Origin: Margaritispora aquatica
Lineage: Eukaryota > Ascomycota > Leotiomycetes > Helotiales > Discinellaceae
NCBI GenBank assembly: GCA_007644065.1
Contig: VJWN01000005.1
Coordinates: 1,302,001-1,366,000 of the forward strand
DNA: 64,000 nucleotides
Reading direction: 5' to 3'
A program made the translations under genes and the position numbers. Each line of letters starts with the position of its first letter. Position 1 is the stretch's first letter. Positions 46,658 through 56,948 of this stretch are shown here, piece after piece. The notes below the pieces were generated by a model that saw nothing but the letters and a program-made list of their open reading frames with translations, did no database searches and had not been told where the DNA came from.

Positions 46658-47347
46658 TTACTCGCCTCTGAAAGTGCAATGACCAGGAAATAAGTACTCG
46701 TACCACTCCTGAGGATGCCCAGAATAAACCATTATGAACTGCGTCGAACCAACACCAGCCAGTTCCATTCCTCCATCACCGGCAATCACATCATCACCTT
46801 CAGCCATTCTTATCATCTGACGAGCCTTGAAATCTAGTTTACATACATTCGACGAGTCGAAACAAAGCTCTGTATATATGAACCCCGCGTATCTAGAAGA
46901 GGAGAAAGGCATCGGGATCGTGGAGTAGAAGTCCCAGGCGATGCGTCGAGAGAGGTAGCATGTTTGCATCGCTAGAGGTGGTGGACGCTGGCATTCGGAC
47001 CAACGGATGATGCATCGTACTGGGTCGTTGTGGTCGTGAATTTGATGCCTGTAGATTTTGGCGTGGTATGTGTGAAATCTGTGTTTGGTTGACTTGTGGT
47101 GGAGGACGTATTTCCAGATTTGAATTTGTATTTCTTGAGGTAGTCGGGAGAACTGTGGGAAAAGGGGCTCTGGGTCGGGATGGGCTAAGATAGGTAGCGA
47201 TGGTGATGGCAATGTCTGAGATGTTGTTTGAATTGAACGCGCTTGAAGTCCTGCTCTTGATTGTGAAATCAGCGGACCTGCGTTGTCCGTCTTGTTTCGA
47301 GACCGAATGAAATTCCGAAAGAATTTCTTAACTTGAAGATCTTTCAT
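46658..47347 (-). CDS. 2EXR-domain protein, array member 4 (D)
   Basis: Single exon, 229 aa, the longest with a well-placed start. Basic start MKDLQVKKFFRNFIRSRNKT, a 40-residue linker, then FPQFSRLPQEIQIQIWKYVL (about 63-82). The segment FHTYHAKIYRHQIHDHND is His-rich. The second block is QTCYLSRRIAWDFYSTIPMP. The C-terminal part has an acidic/glycine-rich section (MAEGDDVIAGDGGMEL) and ends FPGHCTFRGE. No intron needed. Confidence 0.85.
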   Translation of the reverse strand: MKDLQVKKFFRNFIRSRNKTDNAGPLISQSRAGLQARSIQTTSQTLPSPSLPILAHPDPEPLFPQFSRLPQEIQIQIWKYVLHHKSTKHRFHTYHAKIYRHQIHDHNDPVRCIIRWSECQRPPPLAMQTCYLSRRIAWDFYSTIPMPFSSSRYAGFIYTELCFDSSNVCKLDFKARQMIRMAEGDDVIAGDGGMELAGVGSTQFIMVYSGHPQEWYEYLFPGHCTFRGE

Positions 47348-47762
47348 GATTCTTGATTTCCGTTCTTGAGAACACAGCTGGAAAATCGTGTAAAGATTCT
47401 TGAGTTGAGCAGCACAATTGAAGAGTTATATCTTTGGTAAAGTGTTTGCTTTTCGGTGGTGGCTTTTGGGGAGCAAAGCAATTAAGCGAGACATGAGTTG
47501 AGGCTGTGCCTGAAAGTTCCAAAACTGTACTAGAATCAAAGTCTAGTGGCTGTTAGCTTCTGAAACATATTTATGAGCATACCGAAACACGCAGAAGGCT
47601 TCACAGCCTTGTCTGTAGTAACGCTATTCACCAAATTCACAGACAAAGTATATTTTACTTGTAGCCTAGCAGTCTTCAATCTGTCGACAGAGCTCCAACT
47701 GCAGCGAGATTCTCAAAAAATTTCTCAAGATAGACCAATGCGAACTGAAACAAACGTACTGA
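47348..47762. other. spacer between array members D and E
   Basis: 415 bases with the promoter of D and the 3' UTR of E; nothing else recognised. Confidence 0.45.
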
Positions 47763-48383
47763 TTATAAAACCGTACATCCAGAATCGTCGCTATGTTTAG
47801 CCTGTGAAAACCTCGACGAACTTATAAGGAAATTCCGCTCATCAGGCTGCTGATCCTCGCGAACAAATGAACGAGCCCAGTAAACGCGCTCACCACCAAT
47901 CATCTCAGGAGTATGTGTAGTCTCATAACTAGCCCAGCAAACCCCATCGAGCCTCCAAGTCCACGCCAGAATTTCAGGTACAATGGTGCGCGATTGCATT
48001 GGTAGCCTGAGATAAGCTTCCCAAGCCACCTGTCGCGAGAGCGAACACACTCGCATGGCAACGGGGGTCGAGACGCATCTCGTCCAGTGAGGGTTGCATG
48101 GCTCCAAGGGTGCATGTTCTGTATGCTTGTAGAGTCTTGTGTGCTGCGCGCGAGGTTGATCAATGTCGAGGCCGAGTGTATATGACCAGATCTTCATCTG
48201 GAGCTCAATCGGTAGTTTGGCGAATGAAGGGAAGAGAGGCTTTGGTGCTACTATGCCTGCCAAAATCTCTAGAACAGGAATGAGAGAAATTCGGCTGAGT
48301 ATAGGATGTTTTTCAAGTGAGCGTGTTTCATTGCGTCGGCGGATTATTTTGCGGACAGACCTTTCGAGTTGTTGCCGATCCAT
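47763..48383 (-). CDS. 2EXR-domain protein, array member 5 (E)
   Basis: Single exon, 206 aa. Basic start MDRQQLERSVRKIIRRRNET, a hydrophobic linker (LIPVLEILAGIV), motif FPSFAKLPIELQMKIWSYTL (about 51-70), then QHTRLYKHTEHAPLEPC and the second block RVCSLSRQVAWEAYLRLPMQ. The second block is nearly the same as in member F. The C-terminal third is Ser/Glu-rich and ends DDSGCTVL. Confidence 0.85.
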   Translation of the reverse strand: MDRQQLERSVRKIIRRRNETRSLEKHPILSRISLIPVLEILAGIVAPKPLFPSFAKLPIELQMKIWSYTLGLDIDQPRAQHTRLYKHTEHAPLEPCNPHWTRCVSTPVAMRVCSLSRQVAWEAYLRLPMQSRTIVPEILAWTWRLDGVCWASYETTHTPEMIGGERVYWARSFVREDQQPDERNFLISSSRFSQAKHSDDSGCTVL

Positions 48384-48753
48384 AGTTGTGTGTTTGGATC
48401 AGATGATCTCAACTAATTAGAGAGCCAACAGTGATGTTACTATTGGAATCAAGTTACAAGTAGAAGTGGCTGTTCCTATGGTCTCATAATAAGACATGGA
48501 GTTTTATAGGTGCGAGGCCAATATTTAAGCGAGCTTGGGAGTGTGGCGAAGCATAACATGCATGCCTCAAAGCCGAGGTGCAGCAAGGCAGTATCAATCT
48601 ACATATATTGCAGGAAAGTCTGAATTTTATACGGAGACCAGCTGCCAAGTTCCAGTTTGATGACCGGTTAAATTTGACCTTTTCTGTGTAATAGAAGGTT
48701 GCTACTTGCTTTAACTCTAAACACATGCTCTCTCTGTCACTTCAGTACTTCCG
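48384..48753. other. spacer between array members E and F
   Basis: 370 bases; promoter of E and 3' UTR of F expected. A short plus-strand frame here is not supported. Confidence 0.45.
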
Positions 48754-49386
48754 CTACAACCCCCAAGATAATATACTGTAAACCGTAACTTGGTTATCTG
48801 AAATGAGAAACAGATCTTCATCTCCAGCCTCTTGTTCCCCAACTCGCAAAGCTCTACTATATCCAAACTTCACAAAATGCTGGTGGATCGAAACCGAAGC
48901 CCAGGCTTGGTAGGGAGCGGTGAAGAAACTGAGCATGGGAAGGGTTAAGTAAGCTTCCCAGCCTATCTGGCGCGAGAGCCGACAGGCGTTCATCGCGGGG
49001 ATATAGTCCAGGAGCGCTGTTGAGGATACACGACAATAAGGCTCGGTAAGCACCACATCGCGCGTGTGCGGATGCGCGTGGTGCTTGTAGAGCCTATGAG
49101 GCGTGGCTTGTGGTTCTCGACCTTGAGAGATGAGGGCGAGTTTCCATATCATAATTTGGATTTCGGTGGGAAGGTCGGTAAATCTTGCGAAAAGAGGTGG
49201 ATCTGAGATGACTACTTCTGAGACTTTTGAGGATTTTGAGACTGTCGAGGCGACCAGGTTTGAGACTTCTGAAATGACCGGCTCGCAAGTGAAGGCTATT
49301 TCATGTTTGGGGGTGAGCTCTCGATGCCGCCATTCGCGAATATTTCGAGTCAGCGACTTGTAATTTTGTTGAAAACGTGATTTCAT
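48754..49386 (-). CDS. 2EXR-domain protein, array member 6 (F)
   Basis: Single exon, 210 aa from ATG 49386 (MKSRFQQNYKSLTRNIREWR); an in-frame ATG at 49431 adds 15 residues that do not resemble the other members. A Ser/Val linker leads to FARFTDLPTEIQIMIWKLAL (about 67-86). Then come PHRLYKHHAHPHTRD and the second block NACRLSRQIGWEAYLTLPML. The C-terminus is acidic (GEQEAGDEDLFLISD). Closest to member E in the second block. Confidence 0.85.
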   Translation of the reverse strand: MKSRFQQNYKSLTRNIREWRHRELTPKHEIAFTCEPVISEVSNLVASTVSKSSKVSEVVISDPPLFARFTDLPTEIQIMIWKLALISQGREPQATPHRLYKHHAHPHTRDVVLTEPYCRVSSTALLDYIPAMNACRLSRQIGWEAYLTLPMLSFFTAPYQAWASVSIHQHFVKFGYSRALRVGEQEAGDEDLFLISDNQVTVYSILSWGL

Positions 49387-49600
49387 AGTTTGCGTTGGCG
49401 AGGTTTCCTTGGAGAGGGCGAAGCATGGCATCTTAAGGAAGAATAACCATCGCGGCTGGCTAAACGAGATTAGCCGTCAAGGCTGAGTACGCCACATTGT
49501 CTGCACAGTCAATTTGTGTGGAAGCTTGATTGAGACTTGGAAGTAGCTCCATAAGGCACAGAGATTTTGTTTCCATCCGTGCTATGTCTCGAGTTGTCGC

Positions 49601-50173
49601 TTAGGTAAAAATACCCTTGGGGTCCGAAAGACAATAACGCTCCTCATCCAACGACTCATCAACCTCCCCCAACTCACGTCCTCCATCATCCCTCTCGTGA
49701 GACCCAAGGTAATCTTCCCTACTAAACCAAAACACACGAAAATGCTCATATATAGCCGCCGGTTTGGGGCCTTTCTTGGATCTCACAAGGAGGTTTGGCA
49801 TCCGCAACGACAGGAAATGCTTGAAAGCCAGCTGTCGAGACAGATGACAGATGTGCGCAGGTGAAATATCGATCAATCCGGTTGAGCACACCCCGCAGAT
49901 AGTGTAAGTCATCGCGTAAAAAGGTGAAATCTGTAGGAGATGAAAATGCTTGTAGAGTCGGAGGGTGGGACAGCGACGCGATGTGAATGCTTGGGTGTGA
50001 ATGATGTATTCGAAGATTTGGATTTGGATCTCTTTGGGCAGGTCTGAGAAGCGTGGGAAGAAAGCTGGTTGCAATGGTTTTTCGGGAGCAGGTTGTTGTG
50101 GTTGTACGGGAACAGGTTGTGGTCGACGTGCTATGAGTTTGTGGAAGAACACTTTGAGGAGGTTGCTTTTCAT
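49601..50173 (-). CDS. 2EXR-domain protein, array member 7 (G)
   Basis: Single exon, 190 aa. Basic start MKSNLLKVFFHKLIARRPQ, a Pro/Gln linker, motif FPRFSDLPKEIQIQIFEYII (about 39-58; the usual Trp is Phe here). RLYKHFHLL and the second block HICHLSRQLAFKHFLSLRMP follow, with Trp of the A-W pair also replaced by Phe. The C-terminal third is acidic (SHERDDGGRELGEVDESLDE). Both Trp-to-Phe changes are in this one copy. Confidence 0.85.
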   Translation of the reverse strand: MKSNLLKVFFHKLIARRPQPVPVQPQQPAPEKPLQPAFFPRFSDLPKEIQIQIFEYIIHTQAFTSRRCPTLRLYKHFHLLQISPFYAMTYTICGVCSTGLIDISPAHICHLSRQLAFKHFLSLRMPNLLVRSKKGPKPAAIYEHFRVFWFSREDYLGSHERDDGGRELGEVDESLDEERYCLSDPKGIFT

Positions 50174-50978
50174 CCTCGTAGGTTCGTTTGACGGTCAGGT
50201 GAAGCAGCTCTTGGTAGTATCAGGGTAAAGCATGGCATCCAGCCTGTTCTTATGGAATTGTTGATGAAGTAGTTTATTGGTCAGGTTGATAGTAATGACT
50301 ACTTTAAGTCTTTCCAAGCGAGGTGCAGCCAAGGCTGTGCCAGCCCAGACAGGCGCAATGATCTTCTTATGTCAAAGGTGATGTTTTAACAGTGCATGCC
50401 GTACTCATGTTCTTCAGAACTCCAAAGACATTAAACGAGTTGCAGTAGAGGATTTCGGGGTTTCCTCTTCACCAATGCCATTGACATATGATCAAGTGAG
50501 TTAGCGTTCAGGTAAGTCACTTTCGTCTCACTCAAAGCTCATCGGATGAGACTTCTCTGTGAAGAAAAGAGAAGCTGACGCATGTTTTGCTAAAATATAG
50601 TTGCCAAGTATAATTGCAAAAGAAGCTAATTCGCAGTTCTGCGATTCAATCTATCCAATGGGCTTAGGACCTACAACTAGCCATACAACTAGCCATACAG
50701 CTAAAAGCAGATCCTTCAATATATTCAGAATTCTAAAAGTGACGAGTATCAATCAGTACTTCAGACTCCTCACCAGGCTGAGATCCGAAACAGAGTCGTT
50801 GTGAACATACTCGAAGAGCCAGAGCCACGAATGACAAGATCATATCGATATTAGAATTTGATATGTCTACCCTAATAATCCTCAGACCAATCTCTTGCTA
50901 CTGCACTCAGTCCATTACCCAAACCACCAAATCCGAAATCCAAACCCAAGCCCCTAAAACTCCGAAACCTCACACTTA
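50174..50978. other. spacer between array members G and H
   Basis: 805 bases. Contains a short direct repeat, ACAACTAGCCAT twice in tandem (about 50672-50696) followed by a partial third copy. No gene supported. Confidence 0.45.
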
Positions 50979-51779
50979 TCACGAAGTCCTCTCCACCCCA
51001 ACCTCATGCACCCACGGCCAAAACCCACAATCCAACCTCACAATATCGCCATGCACAATGTTCCCCAGCCTAAAGACCACCATGTCAGCTCTCTCGGCAT
51101 CGATCTTCCTCCACTCCAAGCCGCCCAACCCGGGAGGCAACTGGCCCTCATACTCGCTGGCCATCTTGTTGCGCCAGAACGGCGAGACGAGCGCGACCTC
51201 GGTGTCCGGCAGCTCGAGCAGGCACTCCCACGCCAGGTTGCGCGAGAGGCGACACACGAAGCGCGCAGTCCACACGTTCAGGCATGGCAGCTGGTACGCG
51301 ACGCAGGGCCGGATGCGCCCGCTGTGCGCTTGCGTCAGGTAGTGCGGGAAGTGGAAGTGTGCGCGGTAGTGGGTGCGGAGGTAGATCTTCCACTGTGATG
51401 TGATGGTGGTGTTAGCTTGAAACGTCAGATTAAAGTAGGTTAACGAGAGAGGCGAGTCTCGCTTGTCTAGGGAGGTTAGATAGAGAGATGATGCGACTCC
51501 CGAGCGATGCGGGGTGTAAGTGGAGGTAAGTCAGTCGCTCCGTCGCTTCCGGGAGGAGGGAGGGGAGTTTCACGCAGAATATGAAAGTCAAATCCTCACA
51601 ATCAGAATCTGCAACTCAACCGGAAGTTTCACAAACAGCGGGAAATGCAAGATCGGCGGCCGCGGTCGGGGTCGCTCCTGGATGGCAGACTCCACAGGCA
51701 CAACAGTCTTCCGTCTGAGTTTGCGCTGCCCGATATCGAGCTTGCGGAGGATCAATTCTATCAAAGCGACGATGTACAT
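50979..51779 (-). CDS. 2EXR-domain protein, array member 8 (H), two exons
   Basis: Exons 51600-51779 and 50979-51392; 197 aa. The 207-nt intron (GTGAGG...ATCACAG) cuts the 2EXR motif exactly: KLPVELQILI|WKIYLRTHY, and splicing restores the invariant Trp, which is the main proof of the intron. The second block is RFVCRLSRNLAWECLLELPD. The start MYIVALIELILRKLDIGQRK is basic like the others but begins with hydrophobic residues, so the true start is less sure. Exon 2 is strikingly GC-rich (about 72% in the line 51181-51240), unlike its neighbours. It is the only member of the array with an intron. Confidence 0.75.
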
Positions 51780-53600
51780 ATCTTTCTTTCCTTTGTTGAC
51801 GAAAGCTTCAAAACAGCATTGTATGTGTGTCGAGTCAAAGAAGTTGAATTGAGACTGAAAGCGGAGAAGTCAGAGATAGGAGATATATGGGGATGGGGAC
51901 GGGGATGAGAGGTCGGTCAGGCTGTGGGTTATATGTGACAAAGCTGCCTACCTTCCTTTGAAGTACCCGTCAGGCTGGCTGGCTAGCTTTGTGGTGGCGA
52001 AGCGAGGTGGTTTTGGCGTACATCGATATGTGTGATTGGTAGCATTCTGGACATCATGCATTTGTTTATCTTGGTGTGCAATTGATGTGGAACGTGAGAT
52101 CGAGCCTGATTGCTTTGATATTTAATTTACTTTCTTTTACTCGTATATGTAAGGGTTCTGCACACTAAGTATGGCCCGACCCGGAAGGGGTTTCGCACCA
52201 AAAGTTACTCTTCTTTAAAAAGTTAGATTATTAATGAAAAATAGGGTGAAATATTTTGAAATGAATCACATATAGAGAGTTTTACGTACCCTAATACATA
52301 TTCCAAGGACCAAAATTTTAGTATTTAACTATGTATTTATTTAGGTCTATGTATTGTTAGTATTACACTATTACATACTAAGATAAAGCTTATATTCTAG
52401 ACTTCTTCTCAGCCCTTTAATACGGCACTAAGTCTGATCGGGATAAAGAGAACCCCTAGTACTCAAGTGAAAACCTGCATAGACTGTAACAAATTATCGA
52501 TCACTTATAGAATAATAGTACTAGTACCTTGTGAACTATGTTGCTAGGCCTTCTGGGAATAAAAGTAAAGCGTCCAAGACACCATACTTATTCATACCTA
52601 CTTAGGTACGATTTCTAATTTTTTCAATGTTTCCAACTTTGAACGGTTATACCTTTTGCTCTAGTAAACAAATTAGAAAGTTCCAATCCGCCGAAATAAA
52701 ATCTCCGTACAAAACTTTAGAAAAATGACAGCCAGCCAACCAACCAATTAACCTTTAGATTTCGTAAATCTCGAAAAACTATAGATAGTGGCCTACAATT
52801 TGACGGAGGTACGAGTATAAAAGACGATTTTGAGCTCGCTAGCATCGACAAGTTGTGACATCTTGAACTACCCTGTTTTGCGGTAGCTAAAGGCCCTATT
52901 TTACTTTACCAATTTGGTATGTTCGAGCAGGGAGATCGAACTAGTTGATCAGAGGAGGGAAATTCACCAACATTTCCAACATTTCCAAACCACTAAGCAA
53001 AACCAAAACCAGAACTAAAACCAACCAAACCGTAAGGTAGAGCTGGCAAAACAGAAATCATCGAGACTCGAAATTGAAAAGTCAAATACGAAAACTTGTG
53101 ATATCTAGAGATAGCATTGAGTGGAAATGTTCAGTTCGCAACTCTGCGCAAAGACACTATACAAGGACCGTTCGAGAACTTCGAGCAATATCGCAGATCC
53201 AAAATCCCAATCACTGACACTTTTTGCTAGAGACGGATCGTCTAATTGGTTTGGAGAATACGGAATTGCGAGATAACCACTACGTCACTTACTTCTTTGA
53301 ATGAATGCTGAGTCACTTGATCTTGAAAAATCATCTGTGAAGAATGTGTGTAAAAAGCTTCTGTACATTGTGAATCGCTGGATTTGACTTCCACTTGAAC
53401 GACGCAAGATCTTGCGACTCGCCTAGCATTTCTTGCTGTCTTTGAGTAATGGTAGGAGAGATCGGTATCCTGTCACCTTCAATGTCTGCGTACCTAATCG
53501 CAATGGAAAGAAGTAAAAGATCAGCTTAAACCAACCATATCCGAGAAGGAAGATAATAGCAACAGCTAGATGCCTGAAGAAGTCACAAGGTATCAAGACT
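51780..53600. other. AT-rich gene-free island next to the array
   Basis: No gene supported. From about 52130 to 52800 the sequence is very AT-rich (about 20% GC in the line 52201-52260), rich in TA steps and stop codons on both strands, then A/C-rich (ACCAAAACCAGAACTAAAACC near 53000). It could be repeat-derived, mutated DNA, but no transposon end or open frame remains. Confidence 0.5.
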
Positions 53601-55132
53601 CCTTGATCACATCACAGTCTAGAAATTGACGAAAGCAGAACCAGCCCATGACCCAACCAAGCAGACCGTCTCACTCATCTACCAACACACGGGGCAACGC
53701 AATACCAACAACACAGGGACGAGTGAGAATGCATGCATGCCTGCTTACCACAGCCCACAGCCCACTACCAGAAACCAACGCTCCCGCCCCTTCCCGCTGA
53801 AGAACTGAGGTCAGTCCAAGTCAGACGACCTTGTCCTCCCGCTGCACAGGCGCAGGGACAAGGCGAAGCTGATTTGATGTATTATTGGGTTGACAATCTA
53901 GCTACTTTACCTGCAGACAAGAGGCGGAGAACGAGCTCCGTCCAAAAGATAGATGGGCCACGCCTCTGCTTCGCGGCTGCTCCCGCTCTGCTGTCAGACT
54001 TGCTGCAGAGGCAAGGTCAAGGTGTAAGGTGGTCCTCTCCCGCACCTGGGGTTGCACTTGCATCTGTTGGAAAGATTCTGCAGAGTATTGACTGCAGAGG
54101 CGCGGCGAGGGAGGACTTTGCTGAAGAAAAGAGAAGAAACAGGGCAGTGGGCGTTTATTGCGTCTATGGTGTGGTACACCCCTTGGCATATTGCATAACA
54201 TTTGGATTAATTGGCTTGTACTCACAGGTTTCTCGCTCGCAGCTAAGCTCGACGCAACCATTTCATGGCGAATATACCAGGTACATAGAGATGTACATGG
54301 AATGGCATCGCATAAGCGCCTGCCGCGATGTGACATGCATGCTGCTCCCACCCACTGGGAGGCAAAGTTGCTGTTTCGAAACATAGCTGCAGGTTCGACT
54401 GCTGGGACCTTGAATTGGGGCCTTTGCTTGTCGATCCCGGCGTGCGAGGGTATCATGACGCAGGAACGATGGCCGGGTGAGTTGGGATGGGGCATCCGTT
54501 GCCGCTGCCGCTAGAGAACGAAGTGAGGGTATGTGGGAGAATAGATGTGTGGGAGGAGAGGAGGGGGAGGATGAAAACCAACATTTTCGGCCCCGCGCTT
54601 GTTCGCGTATCGATGGGCTGCGGGAGGTGGGATGGTCTGGAGGGGTTACAGACTGCGAACGGTTGGGTTGTAGATCTATTGGTACATAGCAAGGACTTGG
54701 ATATCAAGTTTTTTGAAGTATAGTGGGGTGATGATGGTCTGAAGAATAGAATGCAGAAGAGTAGGAAATGTGAGTTACCTTATGCTCGGGAGAATATGCA
54801 CATCTTCTGTCAAAGATGCCTCGATATGACTTGTGGACCAAGTTGCAGACCTGTTGGTAATTGTCTCATCCACGGCACTGTCGGATGTTGTACTTTCGTA
54901 GGTTTCTTCTCTGTTAGTCTGGCCGAAAGTACGAATGATGTCCCACGAAGGACAAGCAAGGCTGGAGAGTAGCACAAACAATGTTCTCACACATTCCCAT
55001 ACCAGGTCCGTCTGAACTCTGCCTGGGTGTTGGTGGTTCATCTACTCGGTATCATTCACTCCGTTAGTAACAGCGTGGTTGGTGAAGATTATTATTTGTC
55101 GCATCTCTTTGTGCACCAAGACTGTGTTCATG
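53601..55132. other. GC-richer intergenic block, no firm gene
   Basis: A GC-richer stretch with two long frames on opposite strands over the same bases (plus 53733-54386, minus 53902-54495). Neither has a domain, a good start context or a splice pattern, and they cannot both be real. It may be distal promoter or an unannotated transcript of the MADS-box gene side. Confidence 0.4.
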
Positions 55133-55177
55133 CATCACATCACATCACATCATGGTTTGGTTTGGTTTGGTTTGGTA
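55133..55177 (+). repeat. adjacent (CATCA)n and (GGTTT)n microsatellites
   Basis: CATCA units at 55133-55153 are directly followed by GGTTT units at 55154-55177. Simple pentanucleotide repeats in the gene-poor region. Confidence 0.9.
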
Positions 55178-56948
55178 TGGTAAATTGAATGGTGTAGTGG
55201 GGTTTGATGCAGGTGAAAAAGGTGAAAGGTCTATTTATAGATATTAATAGAAACATCATGCATTAGCGTGCCCGGGTGGCTTGAGCCTCAATTTATGAGA
55301 CACATCAAGGCGTACGAGGGGAGGTTCATCAGGTTCATCGAGTTCATCGAAGATGCGGGACGAGAGGGGAGAGGGAGCAACTTGCGGTATGTGCTTTGAC
55401 TTTGCATATGTCGATGACTTGCAAAATGTTCCTGATCTATTACTCGAATTAGTTAGTGGGAATTACTAGACAATGCTTGACAGCGGGAACTTTGGAGGAT
55501 TGATGATGACTGCCTCCGTAGAGATTATTTTCAAGATAGAGAGGATAACAGCCTTGCGATCCAGGACAGCAGATGATTTTGCTGACAACATACTATGGAG
55601 ATACTACTAAGGATCTCACTCGCGGGAGGAAGCTTTTCCGGTCATGAAGTTTGTTTCTGCTCATATTGGCTGGACCATATTGAAGAATCTTGGCATTAAG
55701 GTCGATTATTATGCCTCCTGATGATACTACTGGTAGAAAGACTGGTAGAAAGAAGTCATCACCTTGTTCTGGCCTCCAACATTCTCGGGATTTTCGCCGA
55801 GTCCACCTTATGTTTCATGTTCCAACATCCCATGCCGGTTGTTTGCAGAAAAGGTTCAGCTGTTGCAGCGAGACTTGGTGGCCCGCCAGATCCTGCTGGT
55901 ACCTTATTGTAATGATCCCTGGTACCCAAGAGTGAAGGTGATGGATGATATTAATCCTTGCTGCTTTGATAAATTGATAAACCTGCATCTTCATCTGATG
56001 TTGTAATGAATGAGTGTGCTATCATTAATAGAAATCCAAACACGACCTAGGATATTTTCACCCTTGGCAGAATAATCTCTGGGAGGTGTTCGGTTGCACC
56101 AAATTCTTTGCTTTGATATTCTTCTAGAAAGACCAGAACACGAGGTAAGACGACTAAAGTACATGCAGATAGATGTACGAAGCAAGGAAGAATGGGAAGA
56201 AGGACGGATGGAAATATGGTACTCTCCAATCATATGTCCCCAAAGTCTGAATAATTTGGTCGGAATTAAATAAAATAAAAATGGTGCATAAAAGACCTTG
56301 ATGCGGGCTATTTTAGGAACATTCTTCTGCACTGTTCGACTGGACACACCATAGAGAGTACAGTACAGTACAGTACGGGGACGGAGTACGGTACCGGTAG
56401 CAACAGGACAGTATGAGATATCATTTTCATGCAAGTGCAGGTGCAGGTGCAGGTGCAAGGTGCGAGTAAAGCAGAGCAGGGGCCAGGGGGAAGCTTCTCC
56501 TTCTCCTGCTCCTTTCCATCCGTCCTCCGTCCTCCCTACTTGACCGTTTACGCCATAAAAGTCAAAGAGTGGATCATTCGGTCGGCTAAGGCTTGTTCAA
56601 CCAGTCACAACCGTTCAAGTCTCCTGCCTGGCAAGGCTTAGTTGGCCAGTCACCGTTGCTGCTGGCTGTTCTCCCTTGTCGTTTGAATCGGGCGCTTACT
56701 CTGCACAGAGTCATTGGAAGGCGCACGTGGTGGTGGGAAATAAGCGAATCTTGTTCTCGACAGAAAGTGGAGATTGTACGACCCCTTTGTCAGCATCTTC
56801 AGGAGTTTCAGCCAATCAATGATTCACGACAGCTGAATAAAGACACACTAACACCTCCTCTCATCGAATCATATCATCTTATCTGATCAGTCATCTTGTA
56901 TCCTGGTAGCTTGGCAATCATGCTAGGGAAGGGACGGTACTTGTACGG
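55178..56948. other. intergenic region upstream of the MADS-box gene
   Basis: No gene supported. Contains short repeats: GTACA/CAGTACAGTACAG near 56360 and the GTGCAG repeat listed below. Confidence 0.45.
56435..56458 (+). repeat. (GTGCAG)4 microsatellite
   Basis: Three perfect and one imperfect hexamer in tandem. Non-coding by context. Confidence 0.9.

Noticed and set aside
53733..54495. Two long frames on opposite strands over the same bases
   Set aside because: Mutually exclusive, both without domains; the openness follows from GC-rich, stop-poor sequence.
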